Assembly (NCBI GenBank): GCA_026225015.1
Contig: JAMFRY010000265.1
Location: forward strand, 1-8,068
DNA: 8,068 nt
Origin: Alphaproteobacteria bacterium
Lineage (GTDB): Bacteria; Pseudomonadota; Alphaproteobacteria; Acetobacterales; Acetobacteraceae
Reading direction: 5' to 3'
The notes beneath the pieces are model-generated. The model saw only the letters and a program-made list of their open reading frames with translations. It was not told the origin of the DNA and did not search any database. The position numbers and the translations under genes were made by a program. Positions 1-5,273 of this stretch are shown piece after piece (the first letter of the stretch is position 1; every line of letters starts with the position of its first letter).

Positions 1-3
1 AAT

Positions 4-29
4 AACCCGGATCGCTCCGGGGTTTTTTT
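4..29. terminator. Rho-independent terminator after rpsI, possibly bidirectional
   Basis: A short GC stem (CCCGG at 6-10 pairing with CCGGG at 17-21, loop ATCGCT) ends just before the rpsI stop codon. On the plus strand it is followed by seven T (23-29). On the minus strand, the direction of rpsI, the same tract is an A-run before the stem and the start of a T-rich tail (TTATT) runs off the window. The form fits a bidirectional terminator shared by rpsI and a convergent gene to the left. The plus-strand reading is the better supported one. Confidence 0.65.
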
Positions 30-34
30 CCGCA

Positions 35-520
35 TCAGCGTTTGCTGAACTGGAAGCTGCGGCGGGCCTTGGCTTTGCCATATTTCTTACGTTCCACCAC
101 GCGGCTATCGCGCGTTAAAAACCCGGCGACTTTCAAGATGCCGCGCAAATCGGGCTCGTAATAGGTCAATGCGCGGGAGATGCCGTGCCGCACTGCGCCG
201 GCCTGACCGGACAGGCCGCCGCCGGTGACGGTGCACATCACGTCGAACTGGTTGTAACGATCCGCCACCAGGAAGGGCTGGGTAATCAACATGCGCAACA
301 CCGGCCGGGCGAAATATTGCGGGGCTTTTTTGCCGTTCACGGAAATCTCGCCCTTGCCCGGCTTGATCCACACGCGGGCCACGGCGTTCTTCCGGCGGCC
401 GGTGGCGTAGGCGCGGCCCAGGCCGTCGCGCTTGGGCTCGCGCTTTGGCGCGGCGGTCTCGGCGGCAACCGTGGTGGTGAGGTTTTTCAGCTCGGCAAAG
501 CTGCTCGGGGATTCAGACAT
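35..520 (-). CDS. rpsI: 30S ribosomal protein uS9 (S9)
   Basis: Small-subunit ribosomal protein uS9, whose basic C-terminal tail reaches toward the P-site tRNA. The product is 161 residues. A low-complexity, alanine- and lysine-rich N-terminal extension (about 1-36), usual in alphaproteobacteria, precedes the conserved core that starts at YATGRRKNAVARV. The family signature GGGLSGQAGAVRHG lies at about 100-113, and the protein ends in the typical KARRSFQFSKR tail. I chose the ATG at 520: GGAG sits 9 nt upstream, and the ATG lies 2 nt after the rplM stop. A TTG two codons earlier would overlap that stop and place the GGAG too close. It is co-transcribed with and probably translationally coupled to rplM, as in most bacteria. 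Nothing is truncated. Confidence 0.97.
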   Translation of the reverse strand: MSESPSSFAELKNLTTTVAAETAAPKREPKRDGLGRAYATGRRKNAVARVWIKPGKGEISVNGKKAPQYFARPVLRMLITQPFLVADRYNQFDVMCTVTGGGLSGQAGAVRHGISRALTYYEPDLRGILKVAGFLTRDSRVVERKKYGKAKARRSFQFSKR

Positions 521-522
521 AC

Positions 523-987
523 TCAAACGCTCCGGTTCTTGCGGTTCAGCGCGCCGACATCGAACGGCTTGGGCTGCTGGGCGGCATGCGGGTGCTCGGC
601 CCCGGCATAGATGTACAGGTTCTTCATTTGCTGGCGTTGCAGCGGGCCGCGGGTAATCATGCGTTCCACCGCCTTTTCCAGCACCCGCTCGGGATGCGCG
701 CTGGCAAGCCGCTGCCCGATGGAACGGCCTTTGATGCCGCCGGCATAGCCGGTATGGTAATAGAATATCGACTGCTCGGCTTTCTTGCCGGTCAGCTTCA
801 CCTTTTCGGCGTTCACGACGATGATGTTATCGCCGCAATCGACATGCGGGGTGAATTGCGGCTTGTGCTTGCCGCGCAACCGCGTGGCGACGATCACCGC
901 CAGCCGGCCCAGAATGAGCCCTTCCGCGTCAATCAGAACCCAGTCTTTCTTTACATCCGCCGGTTTCAGCGAAGCAGTCGTTTTCAT
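523..987 (-). CDS. rplM: 50S ribosomal protein uL13 (L13)
   Basis: Large-subunit ribosomal protein uL13, an early 23S rRNA assembly protein. The product is 154 residues. Visible family features are the N-terminal W-V-L-I-D-A segment with LGRLA (about 16-30), the HVDCGD/VVNAEKV region (48-63), FYYHTGYAGGIK (75-86), and the signature running through MITRGPLQRQQM to YAGAEHPHAAQQP (110-139). The signature usually reads GPLGR, so Gln at that position is a small departure. The start is the ATG at 987 with AAGGG 9 nt upstream. It is the first gene of the rplM-rpsI operon, with a well-matched promoter at 1016-1044 and a 5' leader of about 20 nt. It is unlikely to be anything else. Confidence 0.98.
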   Translation of the reverse strand: MKTTASLKPADVKKDWVLIDAEGLILGRLAVIVATRLRGKHKPQFTPHVDCGDNIIVVNAEKVKLTGKKAEQSIFYYHTGYAGGIKGRSIGQRLASAHPERVLEKAVERMITRGPLQRQQMKNLYIYAGAEHPHAAQQPKPFDVGALNRKNRSV

Positions 988-1015
988 AATACGCTACCCT
1001 TAACAAAGCTGGCGG

Positions 1016-1044
1016 CTTATCGTGACTCTAGCGCTTGCTGTCAA
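1016..1044 (-). promoter_or_regulatory. Sigma-70-type promoter of rplM-rpsI
   Basis: On the minus strand a perfect TTGACA -35 box (1039-1044) is separated by exactly 17 nt from GATAAG (1016-1021, four of six matches to TATAAT). The start site would lie near 1009, giving a leader of about 20 nt before the rplM ATG at 987. It sits in the 75-bp gap after the SDR gene. The spacer contains GAGTC (1024-1028 on the minus strand), a GANTC site of the kind methylated by CcrM in many alphaproteobacteria. Confidence 0.75.
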
Positions 1045-1046
1045 GG

Positions 1047-1076
1047 ATACCGGTATGTGGTATCATGCTACCGTAT
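1047..1076. repeat. Palindromic cluster upstream of the rplM promoter
   Basis: A perfect 10-bp palindrome, ATACCGGTAT (1047-1056), starts 3 bp beyond the -35 box of the rplM promoter. A second inverted repeat, GGTA (1059-1062) with TACC (1069-1072), follows, and the outer arms ATACCGGTA and TACCGTAT pair with one bulge. The cluster spans the stop codon of the SDR gene (1063-1065). It could be a weak terminator for that gene, although there is no T-run, or a regulator-binding site for the ribosomal operon. I cannot decide between these. Confidence 0.4.
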
Positions 1077-1971
1077 AGTGCCGGCCGGTTTCGATCAGGT
1101 TTTCCCGCAGGCTTTTATAAGGCGCCCAGCCGAGCTTCAGCGCGGCTTGCGGCGAGGCGCGAAAATCTCCGGCAAGGCTCTGCCACATCGCCGCGCGTCC
1201 AACCAGGGAAGCAATAGCTGCCAGGGCCGCGGAGGAAAATTTCGGCAGCCGCGCCGTCACGCCCATGCCTTCGGCGAGTGTCGCGATGAGATCGGGGGTC
1301 GCAATGGTCTCCGGGCTTGCCGCCAGCACGATCGGCGGTGGCCTCGCGCTGGCCAGGACCAAGGCCGCCAGCCGGGCGAGGTCGCCGGCTTGGATGAAGG
1401 AGCGCTGGTTTGCGATTCCGCCAAAGGGCAGGGGCACGCCGCGGCGCAGCAGCTTCATCAGCAATTGCAGGTTTCCGGGGCAATGCGGGCCGATCACCGC
1501 GACCGGGCGCAGGATCGTCAGCCCTGCGCCGAATTGCGCCAACACCTCCCGTTCGGCCTGCAGCTTGCTTGCGGCGTAGGCATCCATCGGGTTCGGCGCG
1601 GTTTCGTCGGAGACGATGCCGTCATGCACCCTGCCATGCACATGGGCGGTGGAGATCAGTACAAAGCGCCGCACCCCGGCGGCTTTGGCCTGGCGCGCCA
1701 GATTCACGGCCGCTTCGACATTGGCGCGCCGCCAAGCCTCCGGCGCTACGCCGCGGCGGTGGCCGAGTCCCGCTGAGTGCAGCACCGCCTCAAAGCCGTG
1801 CAACTCCAGTTTCGCATCGGCCAGATCGCCGGTCAGCAACGGGGTGACGCCGGGGGCAAGCGCCGCGCTCCGCCTGACGCCGCCTTGAACGAAATATCCG
1901 GAAGCCGCGAGTTCCCGCGTGATCGCGCCGCCAATATAGCCGTGCGCGCCGGTAACCAGGATGCGCTGCAA
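1063..1971 (-). CDS. Extended SDR, NAD-dependent epimerase/dehydratase family, resembling UDP-4-keto-QuiNAc reductases
   Basis: An extended short-chain dehydrogenase/reductase of 302 residues, probably acting on a nucleotide sugar in the cytoplasm. The Rossmann glycine motif TGAHGYIG is at 7-14, an acidic TGDL at 47-50, the active-site Ser107/Thr108, and the YxxxK pair Tyr132/Lys136. The segment LRPVAVIGP (154-162), followed by GNLQLLMKLL and GVPLPFGGIANQRSF, resembles the WbpV/WreQ group that reduces UDP-4-keto sugars in O-antigen synthesis. That substrate is an inference. The start must be TTG at 1971: a TAG codon immediately precedes it, and no later start keeps the glycine motif. No Shine-Dalgarno sequence is visible. 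A large hairpin (1975-2031) lies 3 nt upstream. No glycosyltransferase or other polysaccharide gene is adjacent, so the context gives no help with substrate. Confidence 0.85.
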   Translation of the reverse strand: MQRILVTGAHGYIGGAITRELAASGYFVQGGVRRSAALAPGVTPLLTGDLADAKLELHGFEAVLHSAGLGHRRGVAPEAWRRANVEAAVNLARQAKAAGVRRFVLISTAHVHGRVHDGIVSDETAPNPMDAYAASKLQAEREVLAQFGAGLTILRPVAVIGPHCPGNLQLLMKLLRRGVPLPFGGIANQRSFIQAGDLARLAALVLASARPPPIVLAASPETIATPDLIATLAEGMGVTARLPKFSSAALAAIASLVGRAAMWQSLAGDFRASPQAALKLGWAPYKSLRENLIETGRHYTVA

Positions 1972-1974
1972 CTA

Positions 1975-2031
1975 GATCAATATTGGCTTGGTTTGGACCG
2001 GCAGGTTCAAACCAAGCCAATGAAATTGATC
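1975..2031. repeat. 57-nt near-perfect hairpin/inverted repeat
   Basis: The arms GATCAAT (1975-1981) plus an 18-nt run (1982-1999) pair with 2004-2021 and ATTGATC (2025-2031). The tip loop is GGCA, and the only interruptions are a three-base bulge GAA (2022-2024) and one non-Watson-Crick position (1996/2007). This gives 25 pairs in all. The odd pair is G-U in plus-sense RNA but A-C in minus-sense RNA. There is no T-run directly after it on either strand, so it is not a standard terminator. It ends 3 nt from the TTG start of the SDR gene. Origin and function are unknown. It could be a repetitive palindromic element, an operator, or a translation-blocking structure. Confidence 0.85.
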
Positions 2032-2034
2032 GCC

Positions 2035-2078
2035 AAAAAACCAGTAGCGTATGATTGACGCAAGGCAATCATGCGCTA
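2035..2078 (-). terminator. Rho-independent terminator of the small membrane protein gene
   Basis: TAGCGTATGATTG (2045-2057) pairs with CAATCATGCGCTA (2066-2078) around an 8-nt loop. This is a 13-bp stem with one imperfect pair (2050/2073), and it includes the stop codon of the upstream minus-strand gene. On the minus strand the stem is followed by CTGG and then six T (2040-2035). The six-T run and its position right at the gene end support termination. The mismatch is A-C in the minus-sense RNA, so the stem is somewhat weakened. Confidence 0.6.
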
Positions 2079-2483
2079 ATCCAGTCGTGGTTCGGTGCGC
2101 CGGGCTTGGCGCTGCGGCAGGCGCGGTGCGCCGGGTTTGTCGCGCGCGGTCATGGCCGGGGTGATCGGCGGCGGCGGCGGCGCGGTCCGGGATGCATCAT
2201 CGAAAGGCGGCGCGGACCGTTGCTTGCCGAAATTCGGCAGGTCGAAGGAGTCGCCGTCATCGACAAAACTCCGCCCGGCGATCCCGCGGGCGCGAAAATT
2301 CATGTTGCGTAACTCCTCCGCCACGGCATCGAGCTGCGCTTCAACGGCCTCCAGCCTGGCTTTGACGCCAAAAACGCTGAACGGCATCAGCAGAAAAGCC
2401 AGCGCGAAGAGCAGAGCAGGGATGGCCAGCAGTAGAAAAGCCCAGGCGGGGAGCCAGTCGGGCAAGGTAAAAGGCAGGTTCAT
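2076..2483 (-). CDS. Small single-pass inner-membrane protein, conserved hypothetical
   Basis: I do not recognise a named family. The product is 135 residues. After a short N-terminus (MNLPFTLPDWLPAW) comes one strongly hydrophobic segment at about 13-38, rich in Leu, Ala and Phe. A short amphipathic stretch that could form a coiled coil follows (about 42-62, EAVEAQLDAVAEELRNM). The tail is polar and disordered-looking, with a run of six prolines near 102-107 and many basic residues at the end. It probably has one membrane span and a cytoplasmic tail. I chose the ATG at 2483. A TTG two codons earlier is possible, but the promoter at 2492-2520 predicts a transcript starting near 2486, which would make this gene practically leaderless; no Shine-Dalgarno sequence is seen. 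Its own terminator lies at 2035-2078, so it looks like a single-gene unit. Confidence 0.7.
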   Translation of the reverse strand: MNLPFTLPDWLPAWAFLLLAIPALLFALAFLLMPFSVFGVKARLEAVEAQLDAVAEELRNMNFRARGIAGRSFVDDGDSFDLPNFGKQRSAPPFDDASRTAPPPPPITPAMTARDKPGAPRLPQRQARRTEPRLD

Positions 2484-2491
2484 GGCCAAGT

Positions 2492-2520
2492 TCTATCATG
2501 CGTGGCCCGCGCCGTGGCAA
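2492..2520 (-). promoter_or_regulatory. Promoter of the small membrane protein gene
   Basis: On the minus strand TTGCCA (2515-2520, five of six matches to TTGACA) and GATAGA (2492-2497) are separated by 17 nt, the same layout as the rplM promoter. The predicted start site, about 2485-2486, is only 2-3 nt from the ATG at 2483. This would give a leaderless or nearly leaderless mRNA and agrees with the missing ribosome-binding site. The -10 match is weak (three of six). Confidence 0.45.
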
Positions 2521-2742
2521 GCGTTACTGCTTTGCCATTACATTTTGCATCGCGGGACAGCCGCCGAGCTGTACAAAATTTCGTCTCATTATCGGAAAAA
2601 TTAACCATTTTTCATGCCTGGAGATGGGTTTTGGGCGATACGACGGCGAAAAGTACAGCCTGAGATTGAAGATACAAGCAACTTCAAGCCCTAACGTGGA
2701 GTTCTTCTTGCGGGGCAGTAAGAACGTCCGCAATTTTGTGCA

Positions 2743-2772
2743 TTGCGGCGCGGCGCAAAATCCCGTTAGACT
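2743..2772 (+). promoter_or_regulatory. Weak candidate promoter for ybjN
   Basis: TTGCGG (2743-2748) and TAGACT (2767-2772, four of six matches) are separated by 18 nt, which would start transcription near 2779 and give a leader of about 80 nt before ybjN. The -35 match is poor (three of six). The -35 lies inside the overlapping inverted repeats at 2728-2761, which would suit repression at this site. Confidence 0.25.
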
Positions 2773-2847
2773 ACCCATCGTGGTGAGCTGAAGACCTAAC
2801 CGCAGATAATGCCGCGAAAAACTCGCCCGCTTTGGCCATCCTTGGAA

Positions 2848-2854
2848 TAGGAGA
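2848..2854 (+). promoter_or_regulatory. Ribosome-binding site of the ybjN-like gene
   Basis: TAGGAGA lies 5 nt before the ATG at 2860, separated from it by five C. It is the strongest Shine-Dalgarno sequence in the window, and it settles the start of this gene. Confidence 0.85.
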
Positions 2855-2859
2855 CCCCC

Positions 2860-3366
2860 ATGACGAGCCTGACGATTTTTGAAGAAACGCAAGCCGTCTC
2901 CAACCCGCTCGACCTCGTAGAGCAGGTCATTACCGCGAATGACTGGGTATTCGACCGCCGCTCCGATGCCGAAATGGCGGCCGAGGCGCCCGGAAAATGG
3001 TGCGATTACGGCCTGTTTTTCTGCTGGTCCCACGAAATCTCGGTCATGCATTTCTCCTGCGCCTTCGACATGAAAGCCCCGGAGAAGCGCCGCGCGGCCT
3101 TGTATGAACTGCTGGCGAAAGCGAACGAAAAACTCTGGATCGGTCATTTCGGCATGGATGATGATGACGGCATGCCGATCTATCGCCACTCCGTGCTGCT
3201 GCGCGGCGCGCCCAGCGCCTCGGCGGAATCCATCGAGGACATGGTCGATATCGCGATCACGGAATGCGAGCGGTTTTTCCCGGCCTTCCAATTCGTACTC
3301 TGGGGCGGCAAGTCGCCGGAGGAAGCTTTGGCCGCCGCCATGCTGGAATGTGTCGGCGAAGCATGA
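2860..3366 (+). CDS. YbjN domain-containing protein
   Basis: A 168-residue cytoplasmic protein of the alphaproteobacterial YbjN type. The recognisable stretches are NPLDLVEQVITANDW (15-29), FDRRSDAEMAAEAPGKWCDYG (31-51), the HFSCAFDM strand (64-71), ANEKLWIGHFG (88-98), and the C-terminal ITECERFFPAFQFVLWGGKSP block (133-153). YbjN domains share a fold with type III secretion chaperones. In enterobacteria the protein affects motility and stress responses, but its biochemical role is not settled and I assign none here. The start is certain from the strong ribosome-binding site. A 10-bp hairpin (3371-3395) follows the stop, and proC comes next on the same strand. Length and conserved blocks look complete. 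Confidence 0.88.
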   Translation: MTSLTIFEETQAVSNPLDLVEQVITANDWVFDRRSDAEMAAEAPGKWCDYGLFFCWSHEISVMHFSCAFDMKAPEKRRAALYELLAKANEKLWIGHFGMDDDDGMPIYRHSVLLRGAPSASAESIEDMVDIAITECERFFPAFQFVLWGGKSPEEALAAAMLECVGEA

Positions 3367-3370
3367 CATG

Positions 3371-3395
3371 AATGGGCCATGCCGAATGGCCCATT
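3371..3395 (+). terminator. Hairpin between ybjN and proC, possible weak terminator or attenuator
   Basis: AATGGGCCAT (3371-3380) and ATGGCCCATT (3386-3395) form a perfect 10-bp stem with the loop GCCGA, 4 nt after the ybjN stop codon. Only TTT (3394-3396) ends the right arm, so termination would be partial. If proC starts at the ATG at 3372, this hairpin lies within its first codons; if it starts at the GTG at 3411, the hairpin is intergenic. The latter fits a read-through attenuator between the two genes better. Confidence 0.45.
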
Positions 3396-4247
3396 TCTGA
3401 ACGTAGTCCTGTGATTGAAACCGGCGCGCCGGCGCGCGGCGGGTCGCCTTTTCCACCTTTGTTGCTGGTCGGTGGCGGCCGCATGGGTTCGGCGCTGCTT
3501 GCCGGCTGGCGCGATCGGGGCTTGAGCCAGGCCATCGTTATCGATCCCTCGGAGGAGGCAGCCAACTTGGTGGCGCCAGGCATCGAGGTTTTCGCCTTGC
3601 CGCATGAGATTCCCACTGGCTTCACGCCCGAGGCCGTGGTTTTTGCGGTCAAACCGCAATCGGCCCTGGCCGTTTTGCCCAGCTATGCCCGCTTCGCCGG
3701 CGGCGCGGTGTTCATTTCCATCATGGCCGGCAAAACCCTGCATGCCGTCGGCCAGATGCTCGGGGTCAAGGCAGCCATTGTCCGGGCGATGCCGAATACG
3801 CCCGCTGCCGTCCGCCAGGGGATTACGGTTGCGGTGGCTGGCTGCCATGTATCCAACAGCCAGCATCTGCTGGCCGATTCGCTTTTGGCCGCGACCGGGC
3901 AGATCGCCTGGGTGAATGACGAATCCCTCCTCGATCCGGTCACCGCCATTTCCGGCGGCGGTCCGGCCTACGTATTCTTGCTGGCCGAATTGCTGGAACA
4001 GGCCGGGTTGGCGCAGGGGCTGCCGGCCGATCTGGCCCGCGACCTCGCCCGCCAGACGATTATCGGCTCCGGCGCCCTGCTTGCCGCCAGCACCGAGGAT
4101 GCTGCGAATCTGCGCATCGCGGTCACCTCGCCCAACGGGACCACCGAACGCGCGCTGGCAGTGTTGCGTGCGGATGACGCCTGGCCGAAACTGGTGTCGC
4201 AGGCTATAGACGCCGCCACGAAACGGTCACGAGAACTTCAAGATTGA
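3372..4247 (+). CDS. proC: Pyrroline-5-carboxylate reductase
   Basis: Catalyses the last step of proline synthesis, the NAD(P)H-dependent reduction of 1-pyrroline-5-carboxylate. Numbered from the ATG at 3372 (291 residues), the Rossmann motif LVGGGRMGSALLAGW is at 32-46, AVKPQ at 92-96, RAMPNTPA at 138-145, the signature AISGGGPAYVF at 192-202 (more often SGSGPAY), and VTSPNGTTERAL at 251-262 (PGGTT in many species). The catalytic core is complete. The start is uncertain. The ATG at 3372 gives about 29 residues before the core that look unconserved and encodes the hairpin at 3371-3395. The GTG at 3411 gives a more usual length (278 residues). Neither has a clear Shine-Dalgarno sequence. It lies 5 nt after ybjN, or 44 nt with the GTG start. 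Confidence 0.93.
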   Translation: MGHAEWPISERSPVIETGAPARGGSPFPPLLLVGGGRMGSALLAGWRDRGLSQAIVIDPSEEAANLVAPGIEVFALPHEIPTGFTPEAVVFAVKPQSALAVLPSYARFAGGAVFISIMAGKTLHAVGQMLGVKAAIVRAMPNTPAAVRQGITVAVAGCHVSNSQHLLADSLLAATGQIAWVNDESLLDPVTAISGGGPAYVFLLAELLEQAGLAQGLPADLARDLARQTIIGSGALLAASTEDAANLRIAVTSPNGTTERALAVLRADDAWPKLVSQAIDAATKRSRELQD

Positions 4248-4276
4248 TGGACAGGGCTGGGGTCCAAAGCTATACC
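4248..4276 (+). promoter_or_regulatory. Promoter of prs
   Basis: TGGACA (4248-4253, five of six matches to TTGACA) and TATACC (4271-4276, four of six to TATAAT) are separated by exactly 17 nt. The -35 box begins directly after the proC stop codon. The start site would be near 4283, giving a leader of about 40 nt before prs. TGGAC (4248-4252) and GTCCA (4262-4266) also form a short inverted repeat within the promoter. Confidence 0.6.
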
Positions 4277-4325
4277 CGCCGCGCTGCATCCTTTTAAGCG
4301 TTTTGGTTACCCGGAAAGCATCTGA

Positions 4326-5258
4326 ATGAAAATTGTTGCCTGCAACAGCAACCGCCCTTTGGCCGAGGCTGTTGCCGCCGCGTTGAACCTGCCGCTCACC
4401 CGCGCCTCCATCCGCCGCTTTGCAGATATGGAGGTTTTTGTGGAAATCCATGAAAATGTCCGGGGCGAGGATGTGTTTGTCATCCAGTCCACCTCCTACC
4501 CGGCCAATGACAATCTGATGGAGCTGCTGATTACGCTGGATGCGCTGCGCCGGGCTTCGGCGCGGAGGGTCACCGCGGTGATCCCGTATTTCGGCTATGC
4601 CAGGCAGGATCGAAAATCCGGTTCTCGCACCCCGATCTCCGCCAAGCTGGTCGCCAATCTGATCACCGAGGCTGGCGCCAACCGCGTACTCACGATGGAT
4701 CTGCATGCCGGCCAGATCCAGGGGTTTTTCGACATTCCCGTGGATAATCTTTACGCCGCACCCTTGTTTTCGCGCGATATTCTCGAACGGTTCGAAGACA
4801 AGGAATTGATGGTCGTAAGCCCGGATGTGGGCGGTGTGCTGCGCGCCCGCGCCATCGCCACCAAGCTGAATTGCGACCTTGCGATCATCGATAAACGCCG
4901 CGAGCGCGCCGGCGTGTCGGAAGTGATGAACATCATCGGCGAGGTGAAAGACCGCGATTGCATCCTGATCGACGACATCGTCGATTCCGGCGGCACGCTC
5001 TGTAATGGCGCCGAGGCTTTGCTGAATAACGGCGCCCGTTCGGCCAGTGTTTATGTCACGCATGGCGTGCTTTCCGGCGGCGCGGTGGCGCGCATCGCCG
5101 CCTCGCCGATCAAGATGGCCACCATCACCGATTCCATCGGCGCGACCGAGGCGGTGCGCCTGGCCAATAATGTGCGCCAGCTCACGATCGCGCCGTTGCT
5201 GGCTGAAGCGATGCGACGGATTTCGGATGAAAGTTCCGTCAGCTCGTTATTTGATTAG
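4326..5258 (+). CDS. prs: Ribose-phosphate pyrophosphokinase (PRPP synthetase)
   Basis: Makes PRPP from ribose 5-phosphate and ATP for nucleotide, histidine and tryptophan synthesis. The product is 310 residues, the normal length for a class I bacterial enzyme. Key features are RQDRK at 93-97 (flexible loop region), the family signature MDLHAGQIQGFF at 124-135 with His127, the catalytic segment IDKRRERAG with Lys190 and Arg192, and the ribose-phosphate binding loop DDIVDSGGT at 216-224. ATP-loop residues near FADMEVFVEIHENVRG (32-47) are also present. The ATG at 4326 is preceded by GGAAAG with a 7-nt gap. It has a promoter at 4248-4276 and is followed after 15 nt by a glutathione S-transferase gene. 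Confidence 0.98.
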   Translation: MKIVACNSNRPLAEAVAAALNLPLTRASIRRFADMEVFVEIHENVRGEDVFVIQSTSYPANDNLMELLITLDALRRASARRVTAVIPYFGYARQDRKSGSRTPISAKLVANLITEAGANRVLTMDLHAGQIQGFFDIPVDNLYAAPLFSRDILERFEDKELMVVSPDVGGVLRARAIATKLNCDLAIIDKRRERAGVSEVMNIIGEVKDRDCILIDDIVDSGGTLCNGAEALLNNGARSASVYVTHGVLSGGAVARIAASPIKMATITDSIGATEAVRLANNVRQLTIAPLLAEAMRRISDESSVSSLFD

Positions 5259-5273
5259 CCTTGAAGGCCTAGC

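Larger units (their letters stand above)
2521..2859. other. Gene-free intergenic region with several inverted repeats
   Basis: I see no credible gene in this stretch between the divergent membrane protein gene and ybjN. It holds a series of inverted repeats. These are GAAAAAT/ATTTTTC (2595-2613); TTGAAG/CTTCAA (2666-2687); GGA-GTTCTT pairing with AAGAAC-G-TCC with one bulge (2698-2729); CCGCAAT/ATTGCGG (2728-2748); and ATTTTGTGC/GCGCAAAAT (2733-2761). The last two share bases and cannot form together. A weak plus-strand promoter candidate overlaps them. The part from 2580 to 2615 is clearly richer in A and T than the genes on either side. It may be a regulatory leader, operators, or a small RNA. 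Nothing here identifies a known RNA family to me. Confidence 0.5.

Noticed and set aside
586..1776. A plus-strand open frame of 396 codons
   Set aside because: It is antisense to rplM and the SDR gene and crosses the rplM promoter. The protein has no recognisable domain.
1980..2010. Promoter for the SDR gene (TTGAAC and CAATAT on the minus strand)
   Set aside because: The spacing is 19 nt, the -10 has only three matches, and both boxes lie inside the large hairpin. Too weak to annotate.
2614..2694. A 26-codon plus-strand frame starting ATGCCTGGAGATGGG
   Set aside because: There is no ribosome-binding site in front of the ATG, the composition is unremarkable, and it overlaps the inverted repeats. 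A leader peptide cannot be excluded but nothing supports it.
2498..2791. A 97-codon plus-strand frame in the intergenic region
   Set aside because: There is no ribosome-binding site, the residue composition is mixed, it overlaps the promoter of the minus-strand gene, and no family is recognisable.
2524..3456. A minus-strand open frame of 310 codons covering ybjN and the intergenic region
   Set aside because: It is antisense to ybjN, which has a strong ribosome-binding site and clear family blocks. It resembles nothing I know.
4227..5063. A minus-strand open frame of 278 codons
   Set aside because: It is antisense to prs, whose motifs are unmistakable.
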